A stretch of 64,000 bases of DNA from Mesorhizobium sp. B2-3-4. Lineage in GTDB: Bacteria; Pseudomonadota; Alphaproteobacteria; Rhizobiales; Rhizobiaceae. How positions within the stretch are numbered: position 1 is the stretch's first letter; every line of letters begins with the position of its first letter. The stretch spans positions 97,389 through 161,388 of the forward strand of contig NZ_VFVY01000020.1 of the NCBI RefSeq assembly GCF_006442315.1, written 5' to 3'. Below, piece after piece: positions 52,574 through 61,724 of the stretch. The notes beneath the pieces are model-generated. The model was not told the origin of the DNA. It saw only the letters and a program-made list of their open reading frames with translations, and made no database searches. Made by a program: the position numbers and the translations under genes.

Positions 52574-53536
52574 TCAGATACCGGAGCCCGGGCCGCCATG
52601 GACCTCCGGTTCCTCCTCGGGCACCTCGCCCGGTTCGAACTCGTTGAAGCAGCCGAGCCCGCGCTTGAACCGCTCGATGAGCCAGGCGGCGGCCGGCTTC
52701 GGGCTGCGGTCGGTGCGGTGCATGGCAAACAAGGGCGCGCTCGTTTCCTTGTAGGGTTCGAGATCGAGTTCCACCAGCCGCCCGGAGGCCAGATCGTCGG
52801 CGATGAGCCAGCGCGGGAGGCCGCCCCAGCCCAGCCCCTCGCGCATCAATATGTGTTTGGTGCGCATGTCGGTCAGTCGCCAGGTGCGGTAGGCGAAGAC
52901 GCCGTAGTCACGCCCCTTGGTACGCTCCGACTGGTCGGTGACGACAAGCTGCGTGTGTTCGCGCAGGTCCTCGAGCGCCACCGGCTTCGGCAGCAGGGCC
53001 AGCGGATGGTGGGGTGCTGCCGCCGGCACCATCGACATGAAACCGATGCGCACCAGATGCACATTCACCTCCCCCAGCAGGCCGCCTATGCCGAGATCGG
53101 CCTGTCCGTTGACGACGAGGTCGGGAATGAGGCCGAGCGTGCCGATATGCAGGCGCAACGTCACCGTCGGGAACTGCGCCTCGAAGGCTTTCAGCACCCC
53201 CACCAGCACCGGTGAAGGCAAGGCCACGTCGACCGACAGCGCGACCTCGGCCTCCAGTCCGTGATGGTGGCCGTCGGCGCGCGAGCGGATGCGCTGCAGC
53301 ATGCCCATCATGCGCCGCGCGTCCTCAAGCATAGCGCGGCCGATCTCGGTCAGCTGCGGTTCGCGCGTGCCCTCGCGCTCGAAAAGCTTCAGCCCAAGCT
53401 GCGCCTCGAGATTGGCGATGCCGTAGCTGATGACCGACTGCGCCCGGTTGAGCTTGCGGCCGGCGGCCGAGAAACTGCCGGTGTCGGCAACGGCGACAAG
53501 GATCTGGAGCTGGTCGAGGGTTGGATTGGGCTGCAT
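52574..53536 (-). CDS. LysR-family transcriptional regulator
   Basis: A 320-residue regulator with N-terminal HTH (LDQLQILVAVADTGSFSAAG, KLNRAQSVISYGIANLEAQL) and a two-lobed effector domain. It is divergent from the azoreductase gene. The 108-base gap contains GATGGATC twice (near 53551 and 53591), a possible binding repeat. It most likely controls azoR in response to quinone or electrophile stress; this is inferred from layout. Confidence 0.88.
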   Translation of the reverse strand: MQPNPTLDQLQILVAVADTGSFSAAGRKLNRAQSVISYGIANLEAQLGLKLFEREGTREPQLTEIGRAMLEDARRMMGMLQRIRSRADGHHHGLEAEVALSVDVALPSPVLVGVLKAFEAQFPTVTLRLHIGTLGLIPDLVVNGQADLGIGGLLGEVNVHLVRIGFMSMVPAAAPHHPLALLPKPVALEDLREHTQLVVTDQSERTKGRDYGVFAYRTWRLTDMRTKHILMREGLGWGGLPRWLIADDLASGRLVELDLEPYKETSAPLFAMHRTDRSPKPAAAWLIERFKRGLGCFNEFEPGEVPEEEPEVHGGPGSGI

Positions 53537-53644
53537 CGCGCTATCGATTTTATAGATGGATCATATAGAAAATATACCAGTTTATCGGATGGATCGATAG
53601 CCCCATATGTGGCGGGACAATTCATTCCACTGGAGAGACCCGCC

Positions 53645-54274
53645 ATGTCCATTCTTCTTGTTACCTCGAGCCCGCGCGGCGCTGCCTCGCACTCGACCCG
53701 CATCGCCACCGAGTTCGCTGAAAAACTCATCGCCGCCGACCCGTCCAACACGCTGGTCGTGCGCGACCTCGTCGCCAACCCGCTGCCGCATATCGATGCC
53801 GACTATTCGACCGGCATCTACACGCCCGCCGAGGCGCGCACCCCGCGCCAGGCCGAGGTGGTCGGCGTCTCCGACGCCGTGCTCGACGAGTTGTTTGCCG
53901 CCGACACGGTGATCTTGGCCACCGGCTTCATCAACTTCAACATCTCCTCGACGCTGAAGTCCTGGGTCGACCATGTCGCCCGCTCGGGCAGGAGCTTTGC
54001 TTATGGAGAAGGCGGCCCCAAGGGCCTCGTCACCGGCAAGAAGGTCTACATCGTGCTAGCTTCGGGCGGCATCTATTCGGAAGGTGCGGCCGTGCAGTTC
54101 GATCACGCCGTTCCCTATCTGCGCGGCGTGCTCGGCTTCCTCGGCATGACCGATGTCGACGTCATCCGCATCGAGGGCGTCGGCATGGGGCCTGAGGCGG
54201 TGACCGCAGCACTTGCCAAGGCCACCGCCAAGGTGGATGCCGTGGTGGAAGAGGCGCGCAACCTCGCCGCGTAA
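53645..54274 (+). CDS. azoR: FMN-dependent NADH-azoreductase / quinone reductase
   Basis: A 209-residue flavodoxin-like enzyme that reduces azo dyes and quinones with NADH. ILLVTSSPRGAASHSTRIA is the FMN-phosphate loop, and ATGFINFNISSTLKSWVDHVARSGRSF (read in two parts) is the AzoR signature region. TGGAGAGACCC precedes the ATG. A strong bidirectional terminator follows at 54295. Confidence 0.9.
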   Translation: MSILLVTSSPRGAASHSTRIATEFAEKLIAADPSNTLVVRDLVANPLPHIDADYSTGIYTPAEARTPRQAEVVGVSDAVLDELFAADTVILATGFINFNISSTLKSWVDHVARSGRSFAYGEGGPKGLVTGKKVYIVLASGGIYSEGAAVQFDHAVPYLRGVLGFLGMTDVDVIRIEGVGMGPEAVTAALAKATAKVDAVVEEARNLAA

Positions 54275-54294
54275 TCCATCCTCCGCATGAACTG

Positions 54295-54322
54295 AAAAGG
54301 CAGGCCTCAGGCCAGCCTTTTT
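54295..54322. terminator. Bidirectional rho-independent terminator
   Basis: AAAAGGC-A-GGCC, TCA loop, GGCC-A-GCCTTTTT. Two stem blocks with one A/A mismatch and T/A runs on each side. It separates the convergent azoR and AzlD genes. Confidence 0.85.
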
Positions 54323-54327
54323 CGTTT

Positions 54328-54627
54328 CTAACCCAGGAGATGCCGCAGCAATCCCGCCGAGGCTATTCCGATCACCACTGTCGGCAGCATCGACAGCCGC
54401 GTGGCGGCAAGGATGGTGACGGCAAGCGCTGCGAGGTCGGCGGGGTTCCTTGAGACGAAGTTCGGTGCGATGACCGAGATCAGCACGCAGCCCGGCGCGG
54501 CCTCCATCACGGCCGTTGCGCGGGCGCTGAGCGCGCGGTTTCGCAGGACGATGTATCCACCGATGCGCGTCAGGTAGGTGACACAGGCCATCAGCACGAT
54601 GGCGAGAAGTGTTGCCATGTCGATCAT
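54328..54627 (-). CDS. azlD: AzlD-like branched-chain amino acid exporter subunit
   Basis: A 99-residue membrane protein with about four hydrophobic segments (LLAIVLMACVTYLTRIGGY, TVVIGIASAGLLRHLLG). It is the small partner of AzlC in branched-chain amino acid efflux. Its ATG overlaps the AzlC stop (ATGA, 54624-54627), so the two are coupled. Confidence 0.87.
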   Translation of the reverse strand: MIDMATLLAIVLMACVTYLTRIGGYIVLRNRALSARATAVMEAAPGCVLISVIAPNFVSRNPADLAALAVTILAATRLSMLPTVVIGIASAGLLRHLLG

Positions 54628-55364
54628 GCGTCACCCGCCATCAGCCATGCTGAAGCCAGTCCGCTGACCGCGCCGGCGGCAACGTACCAGGCGCCGGGAA
54701 CGAGCAGATAAACCAGCGCCGCGACGACAAGGCTGACCAGCCAGGGCCGCGCCGCCGCGACGCCCCTCCACATGCCGGCCATCAGCACCAGGAAAACGGC
54801 CGGAAACGCCATGTCGAAACCATAAGGCTCGACATTGCCGAGCAACGGGCCAAGCAGCGCTCCAGCCGTCGTGAAGGCGACCCAGGCCACATACATGGCA
54901 AGCGCCGCGCCCATGTAATAGGCAAGGCTGAAAGCGGGCGTCACATTCGCGCCGGCGCGCCGCCTGGCGTCGGCCAGGCCGAGCGCCCAACTCTCGTCGC
55001 ACATGAAGAACAGCGCCGCGAACGCCTTGCGCCGAGGCAGGTGGCGCAGGAACGGCGCGAGCGCCGCGCCCATCAGCAGATGCCGGCTGTTAACCAGGAG
55101 AGTGATCGCCACGATCAGCACGATATGCGGCGGCGACGTCCACAGCTGTATCGCCGCGAATTCCGAACCACCGGCGAAGTTCAGTCCGGTCATCATCGGC
55201 AATTCCAGCGCGCTCAGCCCCTTCTGCCGCGCCTGCGCGCCCAACACCAGGGCATAAGGTACCGTGCCCAGAAGCACCGGCAGGCACGACATGACGCCGC
55301 GCCGGAACTCCGAACCCGATCGGCCGTGGACGGCCTCGGAAGCTGCTGCCTGGGAAATGCTCAT
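54624..55364 (-). CDS. azlC: AzlC-like branched-chain amino acid exporter
   Basis: A 246-residue protein with about six or seven hydrophobic segments. FRRGVMSCLPVLLGTVPYALVLG, FAGGSEFAAIQLW and LLVNSRHLLMGAAL are typical. It works with AzlD to export branched-chain amino acids or analogues. It is divergent from an Lrp/AsnC gene, the same arrangement as azlB-azlCD systems. Start at 55364 (MSISQAA); an upstream in-frame start at 55406 is less likely. Confidence 0.87.
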   Translation of the reverse strand: MSISQAAASEAVHGRSGSEFRRGVMSCLPVLLGTVPYALVLGAQARQKGLSALELPMMTGLNFAGGSEFAAIQLWTSPPHIVLIVAITLLVNSRHLLMGAALAPFLRHLPRRKAFAALFFMCDESWALGLADARRRAGANVTPAFSLAYYMGAALAMYVAWVAFTTAGALLGPLLGNVEPYGFDMAFPAVFLVLMAGMWRGVAAARPWLVSLVVAALVYLLVPGAWYVAAGAVSGLASAWLMAGDA

Positions 55365-55508
55365 GACTGCCGGACTCGCGGCTCCGTTTCGGTGGTACCG
55401 ACGCAACCATATAAACTTGCCTTCGCAATTTGGTTGCGAACATTGTTGTTATTCCTGCCATATTGGCATTGAATGCCAGAAAATATCATGAGGTTGAAAT
55501 ACCACTCC

Positions 55509-55967
55509 ATGAAGTTGGACGACATCGACAGGCGTATCCTGCGCGCCCTTCAACGCAACGGGCGCATTCCCAACAATGAATTGGCAACGGAAGTCGGGCT
55601 TTCGCCCTCGCCATGCCTGCGGCGCGTCAAGCTTCTGGAGGAAGCCGGCATCATCGACCGCTATGTCGCGGTGCTCAATCCGGCCAGCATCGGCAAGGGC
55701 CTCACCTTCTTCACCCGCATCTGGCTGAAGGCGCAGGACGAGGACACGATCGAACATTTCGCCGCCGAGGTCGCCAAGCTGCCGCAGGTCATGGAGTGCT
55801 ACCTCATGCTTGGCGACTGCGACGCCATGGTGCGCGTGGTGGCGGCCGGCATCGACGACTACCGCCGCTTCCAATCGGAGCATCTGAGCCGCATCAAGGG
55901 CGTGCAGAACGTCAAGACCGATGTGCCGAGCCAGACCATCAAATACACGTCGGAACTGCCGATCTAG
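55509..55967 (+). CDS. Lrp/AsnC-family transcriptional regulator
   Basis: A 152-residue regulator: HTH MKLDDIDRRILRALQRNGRI, ELATEVGLSPSPCLRRVKLL, then the RAM ligand domain (YLMLGDCDAMVRVVAAGIDDY). It is divergent from azlCD, whose expression it probably controls in response to branched-chain amino acids. Starts at 55473 and 55488 are in frame and would add up to 12 residues; none has a clear ribosome site. Confidence 0.88.
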   Translation: MKLDDIDRRILRALQRNGRIPNNELATEVGLSPSPCLRRVKLLEEAGIIDRYVAVLNPASIGKGLTFFTRIWLKAQDEDTIEHFAAEVAKLPQVMECYLMLGDCDAMVRVVAAGIDDYRRFQSEHLSRIKGVQNVKTDVPSQTIKYTSELPI

Positions 55968-56004
55968 GACAGGTCCGCATGCGCGCCGAAACGAGGGCCT
56001 CAAG

Positions 56005-56706
56005 ATGAATTCCGTGGTGTTCTGGATAGCGTGTGCGGCTGGATTGGCGATTGCCTATCTCCTCGGTTCCATTCCGACGGGTTATCTGGTGGGCAAACTG
56101 CTCGGGGGTATCGATATCCGCAAGCACGGCTCCAGATCCACTGGAGCCACGAACGTATTGCGAACCCTGGGAAAAGGGCCTGCCTTGGTCGTGCTGCTGG
56201 TCGATGTGCTGAAAGGCGCGGCGGCGATCGCCTTTGCAAACCGGTTTTTCGCCTGGCTCTTCACCATGCCGTCCGTCACGCCGCCGGCGGCGCTTGCCGC
56301 GCAGACCTTTGTGCCGTGGGCCGTCTGCCTGGCCGGGCTTGCCGCGCTGCTCGGGCATGGCCGGTCGATCTGGCTGAATTTCACGGGCGGCAAATCGGCC
56401 GCGACCGGCCTTGGCGTGCTCATGGCGATATCCTGGCCCGTCGGTCTGGGCGCGGCCGGGATTTTCGGTCTCGTCCTGGCAGTTGTTCGGATCGTTTCGC
56501 TCGGTTCCATGCTGGCGGCGTTGAGTGCCATCGCCCTGATCTGCGGGCTCGAGCATCCGTTGCCTTACCGCCTGCTGGTGATTGCCGGCGGCATTTACGT
56601 GATCGCGCGCCATCGCGCCAACATCCAGCGGCTGCTCGCTGGCACAGAGCCACGTCTAGGGCAATCAAGCCTGGCCCCGGAAGCGGGATCGAAACGGCAG
56701 CGCTGA
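56005..56706 (+). CDS. plsY: Glycerol-3-phosphate acyltransferase PlsY
   Basis: A 233-residue polytopic inner-membrane enzyme that acylates glycerol-3-phosphate from acyl-phosphate, the first step in phospholipid synthesis. The three PlsY motifs are present: LLGSIPTGYLVGK, RKHGSRSTGATNVLRTLGK and GHGRSIWLNFTGGKSAATGLG (the last split after FTGG). Compared with typical PlsY it is about 30 residues longer, with an extended loop around 85-105. It may be a second copy, since rhizobia usually also have a housekeeping plsY; that cannot be tested here. Confidence 0.9.
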   Translation: MNSVVFWIACAAGLAIAYLLGSIPTGYLVGKLLGGIDIRKHGSRSTGATNVLRTLGKGPALVVLLVDVLKGAAAIAFANRFFAWLFTMPSVTPPAALAAQTFVPWAVCLAGLAALLGHGRSIWLNFTGGKSAATGLGVLMAISWPVGLGAAGIFGLVLAVVRIVSLGSMLAALSAIALICGLEHPLPYRLLVIAGGIYVIARHRANIQRLLAGTEPRLGQSSLAPEAGSKRQR

Positions 56707-56883
56707 TCCCGGGCGCATTCCGCGACCCGTTTGCCGCGCCGCCGCAAATCTGCGCGTCCAGACTGGATAAAAAATGCAACCGGATTGTAGGATGGATGCC
56801 CGCGCCGGCGTCCTACGGACGCAATGGCACGGCGAAGCTGGACCGTGCCGTCACAAGACTGCGTTCCGGCATGGGAGAGAACC

Positions 56884-58086
56884 ATGAACCATTCCTACCG
56901 TTGGGTCATCGTCGCCGCTGGCGCGCTGATGTCCTGCGTCGCCATCGGCACCATGTTCTCGCTGGCGATCTTCCTCGAACCCATGGCGCTGGACACACAA
57001 TGGTCGCGCGCGGGCATTTCGAGCGCCATGACGCTCAACTTCCTGGTGATGGGTCTCGGCGGCTTCGCCTGGGGCGCCCTGTCCGACAGGTTCGGCGCCC
57101 GCATCGTCGTTGCGATCGGTGCGGTATTGCTCGGGCTGGCGCTGGTGCTGGCAAGCCGCGCCGGTTCGCTTCTCACCTTCCAGATCACCTATGGCGTGCT
57201 CGTGGGGCTGGCGGCCAGCGCGTTTTTCGCCCCGATGATCGCGCTCACCACGGCCTGGTTCGACACCAATCGCGGACTGGCCGTGTCGCTGGTCTCGGCC
57301 GGCATGGGCGTGGCGCCGATGACGATCTCGCCCTTCGCCCGCTGGCTGATCACGGCCTATGAATGGCGCACCGCCATGTTCGACATCGGTCTCCTGGCCT
57401 GGGTGCTGCTGCTGCCCGCCGTCCTGCTGGTGCGCCAGCCGCCGAAGCCCGCGGCCGCCGATGCGGCCGCGACGCCGGTCGCCGACGGCGCCGGCCTGAC
57501 GGTCGGGCAGGCGCTGCGCTCGCCGCAATTCATCGTGCTGGGGCTGACTTTCTTCGCCTGCTGCGCGGCCCATTCCGGCCCGATCTTCCACATGGTCAGC
57601 TACGCCATGCTGTGCGGTGTCGCCCCCATGGCCGCGGTCTCGATCTACAGCGTCGAGGGCCTGGCCGGCCTCGGCGGCAGGCTGCTCTACGGCGTGCTGG
57701 CCGATCGGCTCGGCGTCAAGCCGGTGCTGATCGCGGGGCTGGCGATCCAGGCGGTCGTCATTGCCGCCTATCTCTCGATCAGCCAGCTCGACCAGTTCTA
57801 TATGCTGGCCATCATCTTCGGCGCCACCTATGGCGGCGTCATGCCGCTCTACGCGGTGCTGGCACGCGAGTATTTCGGTCAGCGCATCCTCGGCACCGTG
57901 TTCGGCGCCGCCACCATGCTCTCCAGTCTCGGCATGGCGCTTGGCCCGCTTGCCGGCGGCATGATCTTCGACGCCTATGCCAGTTACCATTGGCTGTTCA
58001 TCGGCTCGGCTCTCATTGGCCTCGGTGCCGCGGGCATAGCCATCGCCTTCCCGCCGCTGCCACGCAGGGCGTTGCAGGCGGCATAG
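56884..58086 (+). CDS. Major facilitator superfamily transporter
   Basis: A 400-residue carrier with 12 predicted hydrophobic segments. WGALSDRFGARIVVAIGAV between segments 2 and 3 matches the GxLaDrxGrrkv motif of MFS. A Pro/Ala-rich loop sits near residues 190-205. It resembles monocarboxylate- or oxalate/formate-type MFS proteins; substrate not known. GGGAGAGAACC precedes the ATG. Confidence 0.87.
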   Translation: MNHSYRWVIVAAGALMSCVAIGTMFSLAIFLEPMALDTQWSRAGISSAMTLNFLVMGLGGFAWGALSDRFGARIVVAIGAVLLGLALVLASRAGSLLTFQITYGVLVGLAASAFFAPMIALTTAWFDTNRGLAVSLVSAGMGVAPMTISPFARWLITAYEWRTAMFDIGLLAWVLLLPAVLLVRQPPKPAAADAAATPVADGAGLTVGQALRSPQFIVLGLTFFACCAAHSGPIFHMVSYAMLCGVAPMAAVSIYSVEGLAGLGGRLLYGVLADRLGVKPVLIAGLAIQAVVIAAYLSISQLDQFYMLAIIFGATYGGVMPLYAVLAREYFGQRILGTVFGAATMLSSLGMALGPLAGGMIFDAYASYHWLFIGSALIGLGAAGIAIAFPPLPRRALQAA

Positions 58087-58124
58087 GCGGGGCCAGGCAG
58101 CACAGTGAGGCCTCTCGACGTCGT

Positions 58125-58153
58125 GGCTTGGCGGGCCAATCGCCCGTCAAGCC
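58125..58153. terminator. Hairpin between convergent MFS and GGDEF-EAL genes
   Basis: GGCTTGGCGGGC and GCCCGTCAAGCC form a 12-bp stem with one G-T pair around CAATC. No T-run follows on either strand, so it is a likely but unproven bidirectional transcript end. Confidence 0.5.
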
Positions 58154-58168
58154 ACCGCCCGGCCTGCG

Positions 58169-60175
58169 TCAAGCCGACTTGAGGACCGTGAACGCCCGTT
58201 TCTGAAGCGGCCGTTTGACCTGGAAACTTGCCGCCGGAGCCGGCCGGCCGACATGAAAGCCCTGGACCTTGTCGATGCCGAATTGGCGCATGAGCAGCAT
58301 CTGCTCTTCGGTCTCCACCCCTTCGACCAGGATTTTGTGGCCACGATTTCTGACCAGGGCAATGATGTCCTGCAGCATCGCCATGCCCTTGGGGGTGCCG
58401 CAGTCGTGGAGAAACGAGCGGTCGATCTTGACCGTATCGAAATCGATGAGACGAAGCCATGAAAGGCCGGCGAAGCCCGTCCCGAAATCGTCGAGCCAGA
58501 TCCTGATCCCGAGCAGCTTCAGGTCGCTGATGCAACGCAGGATGTCCGAGTGCATCTCCATCTCCAGCCCTTCGGTGATCTCGAAGGCCAGCCTGTTGCC
58601 GGTCACGCCGGTCTCGCCCAGAATGGTCGCGACCGATGTCGCGAAACCGGGCGTCTTGAGCTGGATCGGCGATACGTTGACGCTGACGACGCGGACATGG
58701 TCCTGCGCCAGCAATTCGGCGCACACGGTCCTTATCGCCCAACGCCCGAGCTCGAGGATGGCGCCGGTCCGTTCCGCGACGGGAATGAACAGGCTCGGCG
58801 GAACCAGGGTGCCGTCCAGCATTTTGAGCCGCATCAGCGCCTCGACGGCCTCGACCCCACCCGACGTGACGTCCTGTATGGGCTGGTAGACAAGCGAAAC
58901 CAGATCCTGGCCGATCGCGATCTTCAGCAGAGCCGCGAGGTTCTCGCTCTCGTCGCTGCTCTGGGGATCGGTCGGATCGAACAGCCGGGCACAGTTCCTG
59001 CCGCCGGCTTTCGCCAGGTAGAGCGCTCGATCGGCCTCGTGGATGATCTTCTCCAGCTTGGCGGCGGTCTGCTTCCTGGTGAATGCCGCGCCCACGCTCG
59101 CCGTCACGATCGAAATGCCGTCGCGGCGCAACTCATGCCCGATCGCCAGGTTCTCGACCGTGCGGCAAATGGCTTCCGCGAGATCGGCGACCTGGTCCTT
59201 CTTCTCCATGCGCGCCAGCACGATGAATTCCTCGCCGCCATAGCGGCCGATGGAACCGTCATATTGCCTGATCAGATCGCTGAGCGCATTGGCGACCTGG
59301 ATCAGGCAACGGTCGCCTTCCTGATGGCCGTAGCAGTCGTTGAATTTCTTGAAGAAATCGACGTCGATGAGGATCGCCGCGAAACCGTGGCCAAGCTTTT
59401 GCCAGTCATTCCAGTAATCGCGCAGCTTCTCGTCGATCGCCCGCCGGTTTTCCAGACCTGTCAGGGGATCCGTCCGTGACAGCCTGAGCAGGGCCTTGCC
59501 GCGTTCGGTGGCCTCATTGTGCTGGATCTTGGCTTCCAGCGCGTTCAGGAAAACGTTGTAGCGCTCTTCGTTCAGCTTCCAGTTCACATAGGAGGTGAAG
59601 GTGAAGCACGAAACGTAGAACGTGCCGAAGACCATCTTGTAGGTCAGCGACGCGGGCACGAAATAATTCACCACGTACAGGATGCACAGGATGATCGTCG
59701 ATGTGACGATCGAGACCTTGAAGCTGAAGGTGAAAAAGAGGTTGGCGCTCATCATGAAGATGGTGCCGAAAACCATGTAGTAGGCGACGCTTTCCTTGTT
59801 CGCGCCCATCGACGCCGGATACAGCCAGCCAATATAGCCGAAAATGATGGCCGCGGCGCAGGTCACGTCGAGCCACTCGGTGGCGGCTCCCCGGCGAAGC
59901 TGGGCTTCCAGGATCAGCAAGGCGGTCAGCCCGACGGCAAAGCGCGCCGTGATCGTATAGGCCGCCACGTCGGGTATCAGCAACAGATCCGACACCGAAA
60001 ACAGCACATAGATGACGACGGCGATCCAGAGCCCCGGCCTGGCGTCCTTGCGTCGCTTGGACTGGGCCTCGGTGCGGTAGAGGATGCGCAGTTCGTCGGC
60101 CCCAAGCTCGTGGCGTGGGTCGAACGTATCCGCGGGCGCCGTGTCGGCCAATCCGAATGACGCGCGTTCGTTCAC
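58169..60175 (-). CDS. Membrane GGDEF-EAL protein (cyclic di-GMP synthesis/breakdown)
   Basis: A 668-residue signalling protein. Residues 50-195 contain about six hydrophobic segments. The GGDEF domain has an intact active site, RYGGEEF (313-317). The EAL domain keeps VEALMRLK, NVSPIQLK, FEITEG, LDDFGTGFAGLSWL, VKIDRSF and VEGVET, so both activities may be real. GTG at 60175 was chosen for GGGGG 7 bases upstream; another GTG at 60235 would add 20 residues. It is divergent from the PhcB-like gene, with CtrA-type boxes between them. Confidence 0.88.
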   Translation of the reverse strand: MNERASFGLADTAPADTFDPRHELGADELRILYRTEAQSKRRKDARPGLWIAVVIYVLFSVSDLLLIPDVAAYTITARFAVGLTALLILEAQLRRGAATEWLDVTCAAAIIFGYIGWLYPASMGANKESVAYYMVFGTIFMMSANLFFTFSFKVSIVTSTIILCILYVVNYFVPASLTYKMVFGTFYVSCFTFTSYVNWKLNEERYNVFLNALEAKIQHNEATERGKALLRLSRTDPLTGLENRRAIDEKLRDYWNDWQKLGHGFAAILIDVDFFKKFNDCYGHQEGDRCLIQVANALSDLIRQYDGSIGRYGGEEFIVLARMEKKDQVADLAEAICRTVENLAIGHELRRDGISIVTASVGAAFTRKQTAAKLEKIIHEADRALYLAKAGGRNCARLFDPTDPQSSDESENLAALLKIAIGQDLVSLVYQPIQDVTSGGVEAVEALMRLKMLDGTLVPPSLFIPVAERTGAILELGRWAIRTVCAELLAQDHVRVVSVNVSPIQLKTPGFATSVATILGETGVTGNRLAFEITEGLEMEMHSDILRCISDLKLLGIRIWLDDFGTGFAGLSWLRLIDFDTVKIDRSFLHDCGTPKGMAMLQDIIALVRNRGHKILVEGVETEEQMLLMRQFGIDKVQGFHVGRPAPAASFQVKRPLQKRAFTVLKSA

Positions 60176-60357
60176 GATGAACCCCCGCTGTGGGGAACTT
60201 TGCGCTTCAAGCTCTTTTCCAGCTTCTGCCCCCACGCAGGCCGACTCCTTGGGTCACGGCACGATCTACCACGCAGTAAAATGCAACGGTGCAAGACAAG
60301 TTTGCGTTAACTCGACCCCCGAATCTTATCTGCAAGATCTCTAATGAGCCGAGATGG

Positions 60358-60372
60358 TTAACCAGAAATTAA
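60358..60372. promoter_or_regulatory. CtrA-type box, distal
   Basis: TTAA-CCAGAAA-TTAA exactly fits the full CtrA site TTAA-N7-TTAA. It lies in the 286-base gap between the GGDEF-EAL gene and the methyltransferase gene. Confidence 0.6.
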
Positions 60373-60431
60373 TCATACCGCTAAATTGCGCTGGAACCCG
60401 CATTGGCAAACCGTGCATTCTACGCAATAAG

Positions 60432-60446
60432 TTAACTGACTGTTAA
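60432..60446. promoter_or_regulatory. CtrA-type box, proximal to methyltransferase start
   Basis: TTAA-CTGACTG-TTAA, a second full TTAA-N7-TTAA site, 15 bases before the GTG start at 60462. Being so close to the start suggests repression of the methyltransferase, or activation of the divergent gene. Confidence 0.6.
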
Positions 60447-60461
60447 CTATGGAGCGTTGCG

Positions 60462-61493
60462 GTGCAAACTGTCCTTGATGGCCAAAGTCTGATTACTTCC
60501 GAGATGATCGCCGGCAGTCTCCATCGGAATCCCGAGCACCAGGGCGAAGCATTCGAGACCGCGCGCGCGGAACTGGCACTCATCCTGCACGCGACACAGC
60601 AGCAGATCGAGGAGCAGAAATTCCCCGCCGAGATCGTTCGCCGGCTGCTGTCGCTGCTCAACGCGCTGCGCGACAAGGTCCATCCCGACGTCTGGCAGGC
60701 CTTGATCCCGGTGGCGCAGAACCATCCGCTGCAGAACTATTTCCTCGAAGATCCGCTGACGAACTGGTCGTTCACCAAGCCCAGGGGCTATTCCGGCGAC
60801 GCCGAACTGCTCGACTATATCTATTGCGACCCGCACGTGGCCGAGAGCGTGGCCAACGCCTCCGAGATCGGCAAGGCGCTTTACAGCCACACCCAGAACG
60901 TTCCGTCCTGCGTGGCGGCTCGCGAGCGGCGCGATCTCCTGACCCGCTATGTCGACGAGGCCGCCGCCAGGCATGGCCCCGACACGGAAGTGCTGGCGAT
61001 CGCCGCCGGCCATCTGCGCGAAGCCAACCGCTCCGTCGCGCTCGCCGAAGGCGGCCTCAAGCGCTGGGTCGCACTCGACCAGGACCCGCAAAGCGTCGGA
61101 CTGATCGCGCGCGACTTCCGGGGCACGGCGGTCGAAGCCATCGACGGCTCGGTGCGGACCGTGCTGACCCGCGGCCACAAGCTCGGCAAGTTCGACCTCA
61201 TCTATGCCTCGGGCCTCTACGACTACCTCCAGCACAACGTCGCCGTGAAACTCACGAAGACCTGCCTGCAGATGCTGAAGCCGAACGGCACGTTCCTGTT
61301 TGCCAACTACGCCGAGGGCACGCCTGACGCCGGCTACCGCGAAACCTTCATGGACTGGGTGCTGCTGCTGCGGTCGGAAGTCGACATGTGGAACATCATC
61401 AACGCCAGCGTCGACCGCAACACCGTCGAGGCCCAGGTGTTTTTCGGCGAGAACCGCAACGTTCTCTACGCCGTCATCCAGAAGCGCGGATGA
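60462..61493 (+). CDS. PhcB-like SAM-dependent methyltransferase
   Basis: A 343-residue protein. The N-terminal 90 residues are helical (ARAELALILHATQQQIEEQ). The methyltransferase core has VLAIAAGHLREANRSV as motif I, WVALDQDPQSV with the ribose-binding Asp, and FDLIYASGLYDYL. NWSFTKPRGYSGDAELLDYIY is characteristic of the group annotated as 3-hydroxypalmitate methyl ester synthases (PhcB of Ralstonia). Whether it makes a quorum signal here is unknown. GTG start has GGAG 7 bases upstream. Confidence 0.75.
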   Translation: MQTVLDGQSLITSEMIAGSLHRNPEHQGEAFETARAELALILHATQQQIEEQKFPAEIVRRLLSLLNALRDKVHPDVWQALIPVAQNHPLQNYFLEDPLTNWSFTKPRGYSGDAELLDYIYCDPHVAESVANASEIGKALYSHTQNVPSCVAARERRDLLTRYVDEAAARHGPDTEVLAIAAGHLREANRSVALAEGGLKRWVALDQDPQSVGLIARDFRGTAVEAIDGSVRTVLTRGHKLGKFDLIYASGLYDYLQHNVAVKLTKTCLQMLKPNGTFLFANYAEGTPDAGYRETFMDWVLLLRSEVDMWNIINASVDRNTVEAQVFFGENRNVLYAVIQKRG

Positions 61494-61516
61494 AATCCGT
61501 CTGGACGGCACCGGCT

Positions 61517-61596
61517 GGAGCAATTCCGGGAAAAGTGCGGAGTGGTTTTCCCGGGAGAGGCGCGCAGCGCTTCCCCTGGAAATTGCGTAAAAACAA
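61517..61596. repeat. Rhizobial intergenic palindromic repeat
   Basis: Starts GGAGCAATTCCGGG and ends GAAATTGCGTAAAAACAA. The outer GCAATT/AATTGC and the inner GGGAAAA/TTTTCCC pairs make a nested hairpin. From memory, this pattern is a dispersed intergenic repeat in Mesorhizobium, Sinorhizobium and relatives. It is followed by CAGAG...CTCTG. It fills the 231-base gap, where I see no gene. Confidence 0.6.
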
Positions 61597-61724
61597 TACG
61601 TTGGACGGGTCAGAGATTCTATCAAACTCTGAACCGCTCCAAGGACCTCCAGCGCTTCGATCGCAGTGCTCGAGGGTATCGGCTCGCCGACGCGCAATCC
61701 CCGCTCTTCGGGAACGGCCCTGCC

